Shown here piece after piece: positions 33,906 through 43,204 of a DNA stretch of 64,000 nt. The stretch is from CALEUX01 sp964608615 (lineage in GTDB: Bacteria > Bacteroidota > Bacteroidia > Bacteroidales > Marinilabiliaceae): positions 17,362 to 81,361 of the forward strand of contig CAZSQG010000007.1 of assembly GCA_964608615.1 (NCBI GenBank). Reading direction: 5' to 3'. Within the stretch, counting starts at the first letter, position 1. Each line of letters starts with the position of its first letter. The position numbers and the translations under genes were made by a program. Below the pieces are notes generated by a model that saw only the letters and a list, made by a program, of their open reading frames with translations, made no database searches and had not been told where the DNA came from.

Positions 33906-35923
33906 GAGCCAGATTTATTATTTTTATTTTCTTATTCGAATTGACAAGCCTTTATGGACAGGCAATTGACGATGTTTATGGTTGGGCTTCGGAGATTGCG
34001 GAGGCTTTATCAGAGGAGTCGGACGATGAGGATTTCTCATATCTTATTGAAGATATTGTTAGAATATATAATAATCCTATTGATATAAACCATGCCACAC
34101 GGCAGGATCTTGAAAAGATTGTTTTTTTGAATGCCATTCAAATCGAAAATCTGTTGTTTCAGCGATATACCAATGGCGCATTTGGATCTATTTATGATTT
34201 GCAGAATGTTGAGGGATTTGACCGTCGTTTGCTGGAGTGGTTAGAACCTCTGATTGTTTTTGGAGAGATGGATTCCCGGCAGAAAAAAATCAGACCTCGC
34301 GGTGATCTGTTTTTACGAACAAGATTTACCATTGAAACACCAGCAGGGTATAAGCCCTCGGGTGAGGATTTGCCGGTATTTCAGGGTGATAAACCTCTTT
34401 TGTATTCCCGATTTGAGATGAGTATTACTCGTGATTTGGAAGCTGGATTTGTAACCGAGAACGACCCCGGTGAGCCTATGTTTAATAGTCAAATTTCAAC
34501 AATGGATCATTTGGCCGGTTATGTTTCATGGAAGCCGGGTAAGTTTCTAAAACAGGTTATCGTGGGACAATACCGAATAAGCGGTGGCCAGGGATTAGCT
34601 TTACAATCGGGTATGAGTACCCGAAAAAGCAGTTTAACTACTTGTATCCAAAACAGAAGTAACACTTACCGGCCATCCTTATCGGTTAATGAATATTCGG
34701 GATTGAGTGGTTTGCTTTTATCGTTGGGAAATCAGAATTTTTCAGTAACCCCGTTTGTTTCCATAAGAAACAGGGATGGCAGGATTGTTGAAGGCGCTGA
34801 AGGCAAGGTGATTACTGGGTTTGATGCGGATGGCTATCACCGGACACTAACCGAGTTAAGTTCGAGAAAGAATACACGTGAAGACGTGTTTGGAGTTCAA
34901 GTGAAATACTTTTTTAAACGATTAACAATTGAGGCCGGGCATTTGGAATACCGAATTGAATATCCATTGACACCTTCGGCACTTCCATCGAAACGGTTTT
35001 ATTTTAGTGGGCAGGAAAACCATAATAGTTGGTTTGCTTTGGAAGGAAGCATCGGTAATACGTTTGTTTTTTCGGAGGTGGCATTTAATAATAGTATGGA
35101 GCCGGCATTGTGGGGCGGGTTGCTTTTTTCACCGGGAGCACCTGTTTCAATGGTTCTGTCGTACCGGCGAATTCCGGTTGACTTTAATGCACCTTTAGGT
35201 GGTCCGTTTACAGAATCTTCGGGGGCAGCAGGTGAATCAGGATTTTATTCAGGAATTCAAATCAATTTCCCTGCGAATTTTTTGTTATCGGGCTATTTAG
35301 ATTATTTTAAGTTTAATTGGTTGCAATATCAGTTGAAATCACCTGCCAATGGTTATGACGTATTGGCAATTCTGACACATAAGGCAGGTTTAATATGGGA
35401 AAACAGTTTGCGGTTACGGCATCGTGAAAAGATGGTAAATCTATCATCAGAAGGCCCTGATTACCCGATTGGAGTACGCAAGCAGAATCAGATACGACTG
35501 CAAACCCGTTTTAATCCTGTTCCGGAGTGGAGTTTTACTACCCGGCTCGATTTTCATCAGGTTGCCATACCGGGCAAGACTATTCCATCGGGCTTTTATC
35601 TGGGACAAGAGATTCGTTATAATCATCCGGGTAATAAATGGAACGTTATTATGCGTTATGGAATTATTGATGTGGAAGATTTTGAAACACGTATTTATGT
35701 ATATGAACCTGATGTTTTGTACAGCTTAACAACGCCTGCTTATTACGGGCAGGGGAGTAGATGCATTGTGATGAGTAAAATAAAAATAGCAAACAGGCTT
35801 GACTTGTGGGCAAGGTTTGCCTGGTGGCACTATACAAACCGGGAAAATATCAGCAGTGGCAATATGTTAATTGATTCGAATGTTGTAAGGGAATTTCGGG
35901 TTCAAATAAGGAAGAGGTTTTAA
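33902..35923 (+). CDS. outer-membrane protein with N-terminal helix-hairpin-helix domain
   Basis: 673 residues: a signal peptide (IIFIFLFELTSLYGQ), then a ComEA-like helix-hairpin-helix region at about residues 55-110 (PIDINHATRQDLEKIVFLN...GSIYDLQNVEGF). The rest is a long beta-barrel-like part (about 125-673) with many amphipathic strands, ending VVREFRVQIRKRF with a final aromatic residue. The 'D-I-N-x-A-x-x-x-x-L' pattern is the DNA-binding HhH of competence protein ComEA, here fused to an outer-membrane barrel. This fusion recurs in Bacteroidota as an uncharacterised protein; a role in DNA uptake or in protein export is possible but unproven. Coupled by a 4-base overlap to the PorV-like gene. 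Confidence 0.78.
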   Translation: MRARFIIFIFLFELTSLYGQAIDDVYGWASEIAEALSEESDDEDFSYLIEDIVRIYNNPIDINHATRQDLEKIVFLNAIQIENLLFQRYTNGAFGSIYDLQNVEGFDRRLLEWLEPLIVFGEMDSRQKKIRPRGDLFLRTRFTIETPAGYKPSGEDLPVFQGDKPLLYSRFEMSITRDLEAGFVTENDPGEPMFNSQISTMDHLAGYVSWKPGKFLKQVIVGQYRISGGQGLALQSGMSTRKSSLTTCIQNRSNTYRPSLSVNEYSGLSGLLLSLGNQNFSVTPFVSIRNRDGRIVEGAEGKVITGFDADGYHRTLTELSSRKNTREDVFGVQVKYFFKRLTIEAGHLEYRIEYPLTPSALPSKRFYFSGQENHNSWFALEGSIGNTFVFSEVAFNNSMEPALWGGLLFSPGAPVSMVLSYRRIPVDFNAPLGGPFTESSGAAGESGFYSGIQINFPANFLLSGYLDYFKFNWLQYQLKSPANGYDVLAILTHKAGLIWENSLRLRHREKMVNLSSEGPDYPIGVRKQNQIRLQTRFNPVPEWSFTTRLDFHQVAIPGKTIPSGFYLGQEIRYNHPGNKWNVIMRYGIIDVEDFETRIYVYEPDVLYSLTTPAYYGQGSRCIVMSKIKIANRLDLWARFAWWHYTNRENISSGNMLIDSNVVREFRVQIRKRF

Positions 35924-35934
35924 TAACATCAAAC

Positions 35935-38115
35935 CTAATTTCCTACCTCGGAGATGAATTTGATCCTTACCATTCTTATCTCTTCCTCAGTATACTCATC
36001 TTCGCCAAGTTCCTGTAATGCAGTTGCCACATCATCGGTCTCTGCATCCTCTTTAAAGTAATAGAATATGTTATCATGGTGTTCTTCATCAATTACCTGA
36101 TCGATGTAGTAATCAATGTTAACCCGGGTTCCGCTGTAAACAATTGATTCCAGTTCCTTTAACAGTTCTTTAATATCAATACCTTTACTTTCGGCGATAT
36201 CGTCAAGAGGAACTTTGCGGTCAATACTCTGGATGATAGATATTTTAAGTTTCGACTTATTGGCAACAGACTTTACAACGAGATCAATTGGTCGTTCAAT
36301 TTCATTCTCCTCAACATGTTTTTTAATAAGTTCCACAAACTCTTTCCCAAAGCGTTTAGCTTTTCCGGAACCAACACCAGGCATATTTTGAAGCTCCTCG
36401 AGATCAATTGGGTAGTAGGTTGACATTGCCTCCAGCGAAGGATCTTGAAAAATCACGAAAGGAGGCAGATTGAGTTTTTTGGAAATTCGCTTGCGAAGGT
36501 CCTTAAGCATGGAGAAAAGATCAGGGTCAACTGCTGCGGTTCCCCCGGCTGCTCTACTTTCTTCCTCCATCTCGTCGTAGTCGTGGTTTTTAGAAAGGAA
36601 CATACTATAAGGAGACCTTATGTATTCATGTCCTTTTTCGCTTATTTTCAGCAAGCCATAATTTTCAATTTCTTTAATGATAAATCCGGCCACCAACGAT
36701 TGCCTAATAACAGCACTCCAGAATTTTGAATCATGCTCGTCGCCAATACCAAAAATCTCCAGGTTTTCGTGGCCGTATGATTTTACACCTCCGGATATTT
36801 TTCCGGTAAGAACATCCACCACATGATCTGCTTTAAACTTTTCTTTAAGTTCAACAATGGTCTTAAGTAACATAACAATGTATTGTTCTCCTTCGAATTG
36901 CTCTTTGGGAGTAACACAGTTATCGCACGAATTGCAATTGTCTTCCTTGTATTCCTCACCAAAGTAGTGTAACAGCAGTTTTCGCCGGCAAACAGATGTT
37001 TCGGCATAAGCAACAGTTTCAAAGAGTAGTTGTTTGCCAATTTCTTGTTCAGCAAGAGGTTTGCCTTGCATGAATTTCTCCAGTTTCTGAATGTCTTTGT
37101 AACTGTAAAAAGTAATACACCTACCCTCACCACCATCACGTCCAGCACGCCCGGTTTCCTGATAATAGCCCTCAAGACTCTTTGGAATATCGTAATGAAT
37201 AACAATACGCACATCGGGTTTGTCGATGCCCATACCAAAGGCAATGGTAGCAACAATAACATCCACATCCTCAAGAAGGAACTTATCCTGATTCAGCGAA
37301 CGTGTGCTGGCATCCATTCCTGCATGATATGGTAAAGCTTTAATGTCGTTAACCTGGAGTATTGCGGCAAGTTCTTCAACCTTTTTACGGCTAAGGCAAT
37401 ATATAATACTCGATTTCCCTACGTTTGCCTTAAGTATTTTAATAATTTCCTTGGAGGCGTCTAATTTAGGTCTTATCTCGTAATACAGATTAGGTCGGTT
37501 AAAGGATGATTTAAAAACACAGGCATTTAACATTCCCATGTTTTTTTGTATGTCGTGCTGCACCTTTGGTGTAGCGGTGGCGGTAAGGGCAATTACGGGA
37601 GCTGATCCAATTTCATTGATAATGGGTCGTATACGTCTGTATTCTGGTCGGAAATCATGTCCCCATTCTGAGATGCAATGGGCCTCATCAACAGCATAGA
37701 AAGAGATATTTATTTGTTTAAGGAAAAGAATGTTTTCCTCTTTGGTTAGGGATTCAGGAGCAACATAAAGCAATTTGGTTTTACCTGCCACAACATCCTC
37801 TTTAACGAGAGTAATGGCTGATTTTGTTAATGAAGAGTTTAAAAAGTGCGCAACACCATCGTCTTCACTAAAGTTACGCATGGCATCAACCTGATTCTTC
37901 ATTAATGCTATAAGCGGGGATATAATAATAGCAGTACCTGGCATAATAAGGGCCGGCAATTGGTAGCATAATGATTTTCCGCCCCCTGTAGGCATCAGAA
38001 CAAATGTGTCGTTTTTGGCAAGAACATTTCTAATGATTTCTTCCTGATTACCTTTAAAGGTATCAAAACCAAAATGCTGTTTTAGATAATAATTCAGATC
38101 AATTTGTTTTGTCAT
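35935..38115 (-). CDS. recQ: ATP-dependent DNA helicase RecQ
   Basis: RecQ unwinds forks and recombination intermediates. The helicase core has PTGGGKSLCYQLPAL (Walker A, residues 41-49), the DEAH box VDEAHCISEWGHDFRPEYRR, ALTATATPKVQ, and motif VI YYQETGRAGRDG. The RQC domain supplies zinc cysteines in VCRRKLLLHYFGE and DNCNSCDNC. An HRDC domain is present around residues 530-610 (FQDPSLEAMSTYYP...NMPGVGSGKAKRFGKEF). After HRDC there is a further ~110-residue helical tail with an acidic end. 726 residues, as in other Bacteroidota RecQ proteins. Convergent with the HhH gene (11 bases apart). Confidence 0.96.
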   Translation of the reverse strand: MTKQIDLNYYLKQHFGFDTFKGNQEEIIRNVLAKNDTFVLMPTGGGKSLCYQLPALIMPGTAIIISPLIALMKNQVDAMRNFSEDDGVAHFLNSSLTKSAITLVKEDVVAGKTKLLYVAPESLTKEENILFLKQINISFYAVDEAHCISEWGHDFRPEYRRIRPIINEIGSAPVIALTATATPKVQHDIQKNMGMLNACVFKSSFNRPNLYYEIRPKLDASKEIIKILKANVGKSSIIYCLSRKKVEELAAILQVNDIKALPYHAGMDASTRSLNQDKFLLEDVDVIVATIAFGMGIDKPDVRIVIHYDIPKSLEGYYQETGRAGRDGGEGRCITFYSYKDIQKLEKFMQGKPLAEQEIGKQLLFETVAYAETSVCRRKLLLHYFGEEYKEDNCNSCDNCVTPKEQFEGEQYIVMLLKTIVELKEKFKADHVVDVLTGKISGGVKSYGHENLEIFGIGDEHDSKFWSAVIRQSLVAGFIIKEIENYGLLKISEKGHEYIRSPYSMFLSKNHDYDEMEEESRAAGGTAAVDPDLFSMLKDLRKRISKKLNLPPFVIFQDPSLEAMSTYYPIDLEELQNMPGVGSGKAKRFGKEFVELIKKHVEENEIERPIDLVVKSVANKSKLKISIIQSIDRKVPLDDIAESKGIDIKELLKELESIVYSGTRVNIDYYIDQVIDEEHHDNIFYYFKEDAETDDVATALQELGEDEYTEEEIRMVRIKFISEVGN

Positions 38116-38207
38116 AATTCAAACCTGGGTGGTCTACTTTTAAATGATCGTTTTTACGTCAATAAATAAAGGTTCAACTTACTATTAAAAAAAGAACGTA
38201 CAGATAA

Positions 38208-38215
38208 CAAATATA
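38208..38215 (-). promoter_or_regulatory. candidate promoter of recQ
   Basis: CAAATATA here reads TATATTTG on the minus strand, matching TAnnTTTG. A CAAA at 38239-38242 reads TTTG on the minus strand with a 23-base spacer, slightly long. Confidence 0.4.
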
Positions 38216-38613
38216 GAAGATTAATATCAATTCATCACCAAAGATGGATTGTTAATCTATAAAAAACTGTCATTTGTAATGAGAATGATTTTTTTTAACA
38301 GCACACAAAAACTCTACCTGACAATCCTCCTTTTTCATCGAAAAGAATAGAAACGAATAATTGAAGTTAGCAAAACTTTTGTGCAATAACAAAAAAGCGA
38401 AAAAAAATTCGCTAATGTTTTATTACTATTTAAACGGTAATGAGTTAAGCTGATAAGTTTTTCTAATTTTATTATACCACAAAAACGAAATAGTCAAAGG
38501 CGATCCAAGAGATTCATTTCTTATATATGCTCTATCTATGTGTGGCCGTGTGATATCCTAAAAAGAGAGAAGTTCTCAGGTAACACTAAGATTAGGTTTT
38601 ATAACGAAAACTG

Positions 38614-38693
38614 TTTCTCAGGAGGCCATGAAGATGAACAATTAAATACAATGATTGCTTTTTGATTTTAATCGCAATAATTTATATAGAACA
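38614..38693. repeat. dispersed 80-base repeat, copy 1
   Basis: From TTTCTCAGGAG to TATATAGAACA this segment matches 61895-61975. Both copies share ACAATTAA, AATGA, TGCTTTTTGATTTTA and the end (T)ATATAGA, with scattered single-base differences. The two copies sit in unrelated gene contexts, so it is a mobile-type or otherwise amplified non-coding repeat. Confidence 0.65.
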
Positions 38694-38819
38694 TTTATTT
38701 TATGAGCAGACGGGTTTAACAGCGTTAGTTTATTAAGCATTATATATGGAGTTGTTTTTTTAAAAAGCCATGAATTACGACATAAAAAAAAAGAAGTCCC
38801 AAACCTGAAATGATTTAAT

Positions 38820-38827
38820 TATATTTG
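38820..38827 (+). promoter_or_regulatory. candidate -7 box of tatC
   Basis: TATATTTG matches TAnnTTTG and would start transcription about 20 bases before the ATG. There is no TTTG at the proper distance upstream. Confidence 0.4.
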
Positions 38828-38855
38828 GCAATATATTTTAATATTACTTGTATTC

Positions 38856-39668
38856 ATGAGTAGTACAAAAAAAACAGAAATGTCATTTCTTGATCACCTG
38901 GAAGAATTAAGGTGGCATATAATGAGGTCGTTGGGGGCAGTTATTGTATTTGCTGTTTTGGCTTTTATTTTTAAGACGTTTCTTTTTGATGTGGTTATTC
39001 TAGGACCTAGTCGGCCTGATTTTTTTACAAACCGGTTTCTGTGTGAGATGTCTGAATATCTCAATATGCCGGTATTGTGTATCAATCAGGTTCAGTTAAA
39101 GTTACAGAATATCGATATGTCAGGTCAGTTTACCATGCATATACTGATTGCCTTTATATCAGGGTTTATCATGGCTTTCCCATATATATTCTGGGAATTC
39201 TGGCGTTTTGTTAAACCGGCTCTTTATCAGGAAGAAATAAAACATAGCCGTGGTGCTATTTTCTTTGCAAGCATACTGTTTTCAATAGGTATTTTATTTG
39301 CCTATTATATTATTTGCCCTCTGTCGGTTCAATTTCTTGGTAATTACCAGGTGAGTCAAAATGTTGAGAATATTATTAACCTTGGTTCATATATTTCTAC
39401 TATTTCATCAATTGTTTTAGCCAGCGGAATAGTTTTTGAGCTTCCGGTTTTTATTTATTTTTTAAGTAAGGTAGGGCTTGTTACCTCCAAATTCCTTAAA
39501 ACTTATCGCCGGCATGCCATTGTAGTTAGTCTTTCGTTGGCAGCAATTATTACTCCGCCTGATGTAATTAGTCAGATACTAGTGTGTTTGCCTCTTATCG
39601 TCTTGTATGAGGCAGGGATATTGATTGCAAAGGGAATTGAGAGGAAAAAGGTTGAGCAAAGTTCATAG
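38856..39668 (+). CDS. tatC: Sec-independent protein translocase subunit TatC
   Basis: Core receptor of the twin-arginine translocon in the inner membrane. The N-terminal FLDHLEELRWHIMRS is the TatC signature that binds the twin-arginine signal. Six membrane helices follow, and the FMAFPYIFWEFWRFVKPALY motif (here IMAFPYIFWEFWRFVKPALYQEE) is intact. The loop between helices 1 and 2 is longer than in E. coli TatC, as usual in Bacteroidota. 270 residues. No tatA/tatB gene is in the window. lptB lies 37 bases downstream, likely cotranscribed. Confidence 0.96.
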   Translation: MSSTKKTEMSFLDHLEELRWHIMRSLGAVIVFAVLAFIFKTFLFDVVILGPSRPDFFTNRFLCEMSEYLNMPVLCINQVQLKLQNIDMSGQFTMHILIAFISGFIMAFPYIFWEFWRFVKPALYQEEIKHSRGAIFFASILFSIGILFAYYIICPLSVQFLGNYQVSQNVENIINLGSYISTISSIVLASGIVFELPVFIYFLSKVGLVTSKFLKTYRRHAIVVSLSLAAIITPPDVISQILVCLPLIVLYEAGILIAKGIERKKVEQSS

Positions 39669-39705
39669 TGTATTATATAGCGTTTCAGAGAAATAAATTG
39701 TAATA

Positions 39706-40464
39706 ATGGGAAATCAAGATTTAGTATTACATACAAAGGATCTGGTAAAAAGGTATAAATCGCGCACCGTGGTAAAAAGTGTGTCGGTTGAGGTTAAACA
39801 GGGTGAGATTGTAGGCCTTTTAGGGCCTAATGGTGCCGGAAAAACCACTACTTTTTACATGATGGTGGGCCTGATTACTCCCAATAGCGGAGAGATATAT
39901 CTGAACGATGAGGTCATTACCAATGAGCCGGTTTATAAGCGTGCCCAGAAGGGTATTGGATATCTGGCTCAGGAGGCAAGCGTATTTCGTAAGTTAAGTG
40001 TTGAAGATAATATCAGGGCAGTATTGGAGATGACCAAGCTGTCGAAAAATGACCAAAAAGAAAGAGTAGAAGCTCTGCTTGAAGAGTTTGGTTTAACCCA
40101 TATTCGTAAAAGTTTGGGCATTCAACTTTCAGGAGGGGAGCGTAGGCGTACAGAAATTGCAAGGGCATTGGCAATTAATCCTAAGTTTATTTTACTTGAT
40201 GAGCCTTTTGCCGGAGTTGATCCTATTGCAGTTCGTGATATTCAGGAAATTGTAGCTAAGCTAAAGTTTAAAAATATTGGTATTTTAATTACCGACCACA
40301 ACGTACACGAAACCCTTTCAATTACTGATAGAGCCTATCTGCTTTTTGAAGGAAATATACTTAAAGCTGGTACAGCAGAAGAGTTGGCTGACGATCCGGA
40401 GGTGCGAAGAGTTTATCTTGGCGACGATTTTGAATTACGCCGCAGGAAATTTGATGTTGAATAA
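39706..40464 (+). CDS. lptB: LPS export ABC transporter ATP-binding protein
   Basis: ATPase of the LptBFGC complex that extracts lipopolysaccharide from the inner membrane. Walker A GLLGPNGAGKTTTFYMMVGL, Q-loop YLAQEASVFRKLSVEDN, ABC signature LSGGERRRTEIARAL, Walker B FILLDEPFAGVDP and the H-loop ITDHNVHETL are all present. The 'GLLGPNGAGKTTTFYM' and 'EPFAGVDPIAV' strings are characteristic of LptB rather than other ABC ATPases. 252 residues, slightly longer than E. coli LptB owing to the tail. LptFG and LptC are not in the window. A tRNA gene follows. Confidence 0.96.
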   Translation: MGNQDLVLHTKDLVKRYKSRTVVKSVSVEVKQGEIVGLLGPNGAGKTTTFYMMVGLITPNSGEIYLNDEVITNEPVYKRAQKGIGYLAQEASVFRKLSVEDNIRAVLEMTKLSKNDQKERVEALLEEFGLTHIRKSLGIQLSGGERRRTEIARALAINPKFILLDEPFAGVDPIAVRDIQEIVAKLKFKNIGILITDHNVHETLSITDRAYLLFEGNILKAGTAEELADDPEVRRVYLGDDFELRRRKFDVE

Positions 40465-40580
40465 AGCTCTGTATATTGTTGAAAATCACTGCAAAGTATT
40501 TTTATTTATCGTTAACAGATTTTTTATCTCAAATTGGCTTGTTAAACACAAAAAAAGAGTCTAAATTTGCAACGCTTTTT

Positions 40581-40662
40581 GCGGACGTGGCGTAATTGGT
40601 AGCCGCGCCAGACTTAGGATCTGGTGCCGAGAGGCGTGGGGGTTCGAGTCCCTTCGTCCGCA
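40581..40662 (+). tRNA. tRNA-Leu (anticodon UAG)
   Basis: Acceptor arms GCGGACG and CGTCCGC with discriminator A; D-arm GGCGTAATTGGTAGCC; anticodon stem CCAGA/TCTGG around CTTAGGA with anticodon TAG at 40615-40617; a long class II variable arm (TGCCGAGAGGCGT); and T-arm GGGGGTTCGAGTCCC. CCA is not encoded. It reads CUA codons (and other CUN by wobble). Confidence 0.97.
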
Positions 40663-40680
40663 CACAATGAATGAATGATA

Positions 40681-40725
40681 AACCGCCTTTGCTAACGATG
40701 CAAATCGAAAGTGGGGCGGTTTTTT
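40681..40725 (+). terminator. terminator after tRNA-Leu
   Basis: AACCGCC (40681-40687) pairs with GGCGGTT (40715-40721), with an inner TTTGC/GCAAA stem, followed by a T-run. Confidence 0.75.
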
Positions 40726-40846
40726 AGTGTTAAGGATTGTTTTTGTGAGAAACGCTTGTGATAACCACGCCTTAGCATTGTAAATAAAGCCAAATCTAAA
40801 AATATATTAATTGATTGGGTTTTAGGTTGAAATTGACGCCTGCATG

Positions 40847-40878
40847 TTTGGTTCATTCTAAATGCTTCATTACCTTTG
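40847..40878 (+). promoter_or_regulatory. promoter of tig-clpP-clpX
   Basis: TTTG (40847-40850), a 20-base spacer and TACCTTTG (40871-40878) fit the Bacteroidota sigma factor consensus completely. It is the best promoter in the window. Transcription would begin near 40885, giving a leader of about 120 bases before tig. Confidence 0.75.
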
Positions 40879-41005
40879 CGGTGTTTTTCGAGAATAGGGA
40901 GATAAGCGTCAATTGATTGAAAAATATCACATTGAGGATCCTTTTGGTTTAAAAAAAAACGGTAGTTTAACAGGCCTTGCAAAGAAATAATTTAATTATC
41001 TACAA

Positions 41006-42374
41006 ATGAATATTACAAGGGAAAACATTGATGATTTGAATGCGGTAATTCGGATGAACATCGAAAAAAATGATTATGAGCAACGGGTTAACGATGTATT
41101 GAAAAATTACCAGAAAAAAGCGAATATGCCAGGGTTTCGGCCAGGAAAAGTGCCGGCCGGTCTTATCAGGAAAATGTACGGTACAGGGGCTTTAGTTGAT
41201 GAGATCAATAAATTGGTTTCTGAAAACCTATCAGGCTATATTACCGAAAATAATCTTGATATTCTTGGAGAACCACTTCCTGGTGAAAGTCAAAACACTA
41301 TTGATTTTGACAGTCAGGAAAATTTCGAGTTTGCATTCGATATCGCATTGACTCCCAAATTAGATATTAAACTGTCAAAAAGGGAAAAGATCAACTACTA
41401 CAGCATTCAGGTGACTGACGAGATGCTTGATACACAGGCAAAAAGCATGACCGGGCGATTTGGACAAAATGAGAAGGTTGACAAGGTTACCGAGAAGTCG
41501 GTTTTGAAGGGTTCATTTNNNNNNNNNNCAGGTTGATGAATCGGGAGCTGTTATTGAAGGGGGGATTACTGCTGAGGATTCAGTTTTATCGGTAGCTATT
41601 GTTAAGGACGATTCTGAAAAAGCTAAATTGTTGGATAAGGCTATTGGCGATCAGGTTGTTTTTGAACCCATGAAAGCCTTCCCTAATGCAACAGAGATTT
41701 CATATCTTTTGAAAATTACGCGTGAAGAGGCTGAGAAAGTTAGTGGATCATTTCGTTTTACCATTCAGGAAATAACTGAGTTTAAGGAACCTGAAATGAA
41801 TCAGGAACTTTTTGATAAGTTGTTTGGAGCTGGTGTAATTTCTTCAGAGGAGGAGCTGCACGCCAAGGTTAGAGAAAACCTTGAGAATGCCCTGGCTATG
41901 GAATCGGATTATCGCTTTTCGATGGATGCCCGTGAAAAACTTATCTCAAAATTTGAGATGACGCTTCCCGAAGCCTTCCTGAAGAGATGGCTGAAAGCTA
42001 CCAATCGTGAGAACAAAGAGCTTACCGATGAGCAACTTGAAAGCGAAATGCCCCGTTTCATTGAAGATTTGAAGTGGCAATTAATTAAAAATGAAATCAT
42101 TCGTACTAGCGAAATAAAAATTGAGAATAGTGATGTTCTTGAATTTGCAAAAAAATCTGCAAGGGCTCAGTTTATTCAATACGGATTAACAAATATTCCT
42201 GAAGAACACATCGAAAGCTATGCTACTGATATGATGAAAAATCAGGATCAGGGACGTCGTTTTGCTGAAGGTGCAATAAATGATAAGGTGATGGAATTTA
42301 TTAAAGAGGCAGTAAAGCTTGAAGTTAAAGAGGTGAACAGGGATGAATTCAATAAGCTGTTTGATAAAAAATAA
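41006..42374 (+). CDS. tig: trigger factor (interrupted by an assembly gap)
   Basis: Ribosome-bound peptidyl-prolyl isomerase and chaperone. The N-terminal ribosome-binding domain includes the signature MPGFRPGKVPAGLIRKMYG. The middle part is the FKBP-like domain and the C-terminal part the chaperone arms (ALAMESDYRFSMDAREKLISKF, LPEAFLKRWL...). An N-run at 41519-41528 splits the frame: codons are complete up to 41518 and resume at 41529, so ten N puts the downstream part out of frame artificially. The gene is intact if the true gap is a multiple of three. First of tig-clpP-clpX, the classic order, under a strong promoter. FKBP-domain catalytic residues near the gap cannot be judged. Confidence 0.95.
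41519..41528. other. assembly gap of 10 N inside tig
   Basis: Ten N follow GSF and precede QVDESGAVIEGG. Family members read like G-x-F-V-x-L-D-x-x-G here, so perhaps only one residue (three bases) is missing. Taken literally, the ten N would cause a frameshift and a stop at 41534-41536. Confidence 0.95.
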
Positions 42375-42440
42375 GTAAATCATTCTTATCAACCGAAAGA
42401 ATTATTAATTTAGAGGTTTTCATCCTTTAATTTTTTTATT

Positions 42441-43130
42441 ATGATGTTTGATCCCAAAGATTTTCGTAAATACGCTACCCGGCATATTGGTATTAATAGC
42501 CAGGTTTTTGATAAATACACCTCCATGTCGGACAACTATATTTCGCCCACTATTATTGAGGAGCGACAGTTGAATATTGCCAGTATGGATGTGTTTTCGC
42601 GCCTGATGATGGATCGTATAATATTTTTAGGCTTGCCTATTGACGATTATGTGGCCAATATTATTCAAGCCCAGTTGCTTTATCTCGAGTCGGCTGATCC
42701 ATCCAAGGATATTTCAATTTATTTTAATACCCCGGGAGGTGCTGTTCATGCCGGTTTGGGTATATATGATACCATGCAGTATATTAGTTCTGATGTGGCT
42801 ACTATATGTACTGGAATGGCTGCATCAATGGGAGCTGTATTGCTTACTGCGGGAGCCAAAGGTAAACGTTCGGCACTTCGTCATTCGCGCGTTATGATTC
42901 ACCAACCTATGGGAGGAGCACAAGGTCAGTCGGTTGACATAGAAATTACCACCCGTGAGATTGTTAAAATGCGGAAAGAGCTTTATACGATTATTTCGGA
43001 GCACTCTGGCCAATCATTCAAAAAAGTTGAGAAGGATTCGGATCGGGATTACTGGATGACTGCCGAAGAAGCCAAAGAGTATGGTATGATTGATGAGGTT
43101 CTGGTTAGAAACGGGAACAAAAAAGCTTAA
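42441..43130 (+). CDS. clpP: ATP-dependent Clp protease proteolytic subunit
   Basis: Serine protease that forms the ClpXP/ClpAP barrel. The catalytic triad is Ser129 in TGMAASMGAVLL, His154 in RVMIHQPMGG and Asp203 in SDRDYWM. The FLGLPIDD start of the core, FNTPGGAVHAGLGIYD and EAKEYGMIDEV are typical. 229 residues: the N-terminus is about 30 residues longer than in E. coli ClpP and is probably processed. It sits 66 bases after tig and 74 before clpX, as in the conserved tig-clpP-clpX operon. Confidence 0.97.
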   Translation: MMFDPKDFRKYATRHIGINSQVFDKYTSMSDNYISPTIIEERQLNIASMDVFSRLMMDRIIFLGLPIDDYVANIIQAQLLYLESADPSKDISIYFNTPGGAVHAGLGIYDTMQYISSDVATICTGMAASMGAVLLTAGAKGKRSALRHSRVMIHQPMGGAQGQSVDIEITTREIVKMRKELYTIISEHSGQSFKKVEKDSDRDYWMTAEEAKEYGMIDEVLVRNGNKKA

Positions 43131-43204
43131 GTTATAGTTGTAATATGTATAATTAAGACTCAAGAGAGATTGGTTGTGCATTTTTTTAGAAGAGAAAAAT
43201 AAAT

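Larger units (their letters stand above)
38116..38855. other. 740-base intergenic region between divergent recQ and tatC
   Basis: AT-rich without coding signal. It contains the recQ promoter candidate, the dispersed repeat at 38614-38693 and the tatC -7 box at its right end. A small inverted repeat GAGAA-G-TTCTC lies near 38568. No RNA gene is recognisable. Confidence 0.5.
40663..41005. other. intergenic region between tRNA-Leu and tig
   Basis: Holds the terminator at 40681-40725 and the strong tig promoter at 40847-40878. A minus-strand open frame across it is not supported because it runs over these signals and has no family likeness. Confidence 0.6.

Noticed and set aside
35915..35936. 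AGGTTT/AAACCT hairpin between the HhH gene and recQ as a terminator
   Set aside because: Six A/T-rich pairs with no T-run; too weak to support.
40692..40982. Minus-strand open frame of 96 codons between tRNA-Leu and tig
   Set aside because: It runs across the tRNA terminator and the exact tig promoter, and has no family-like motif; it is a chance frame.
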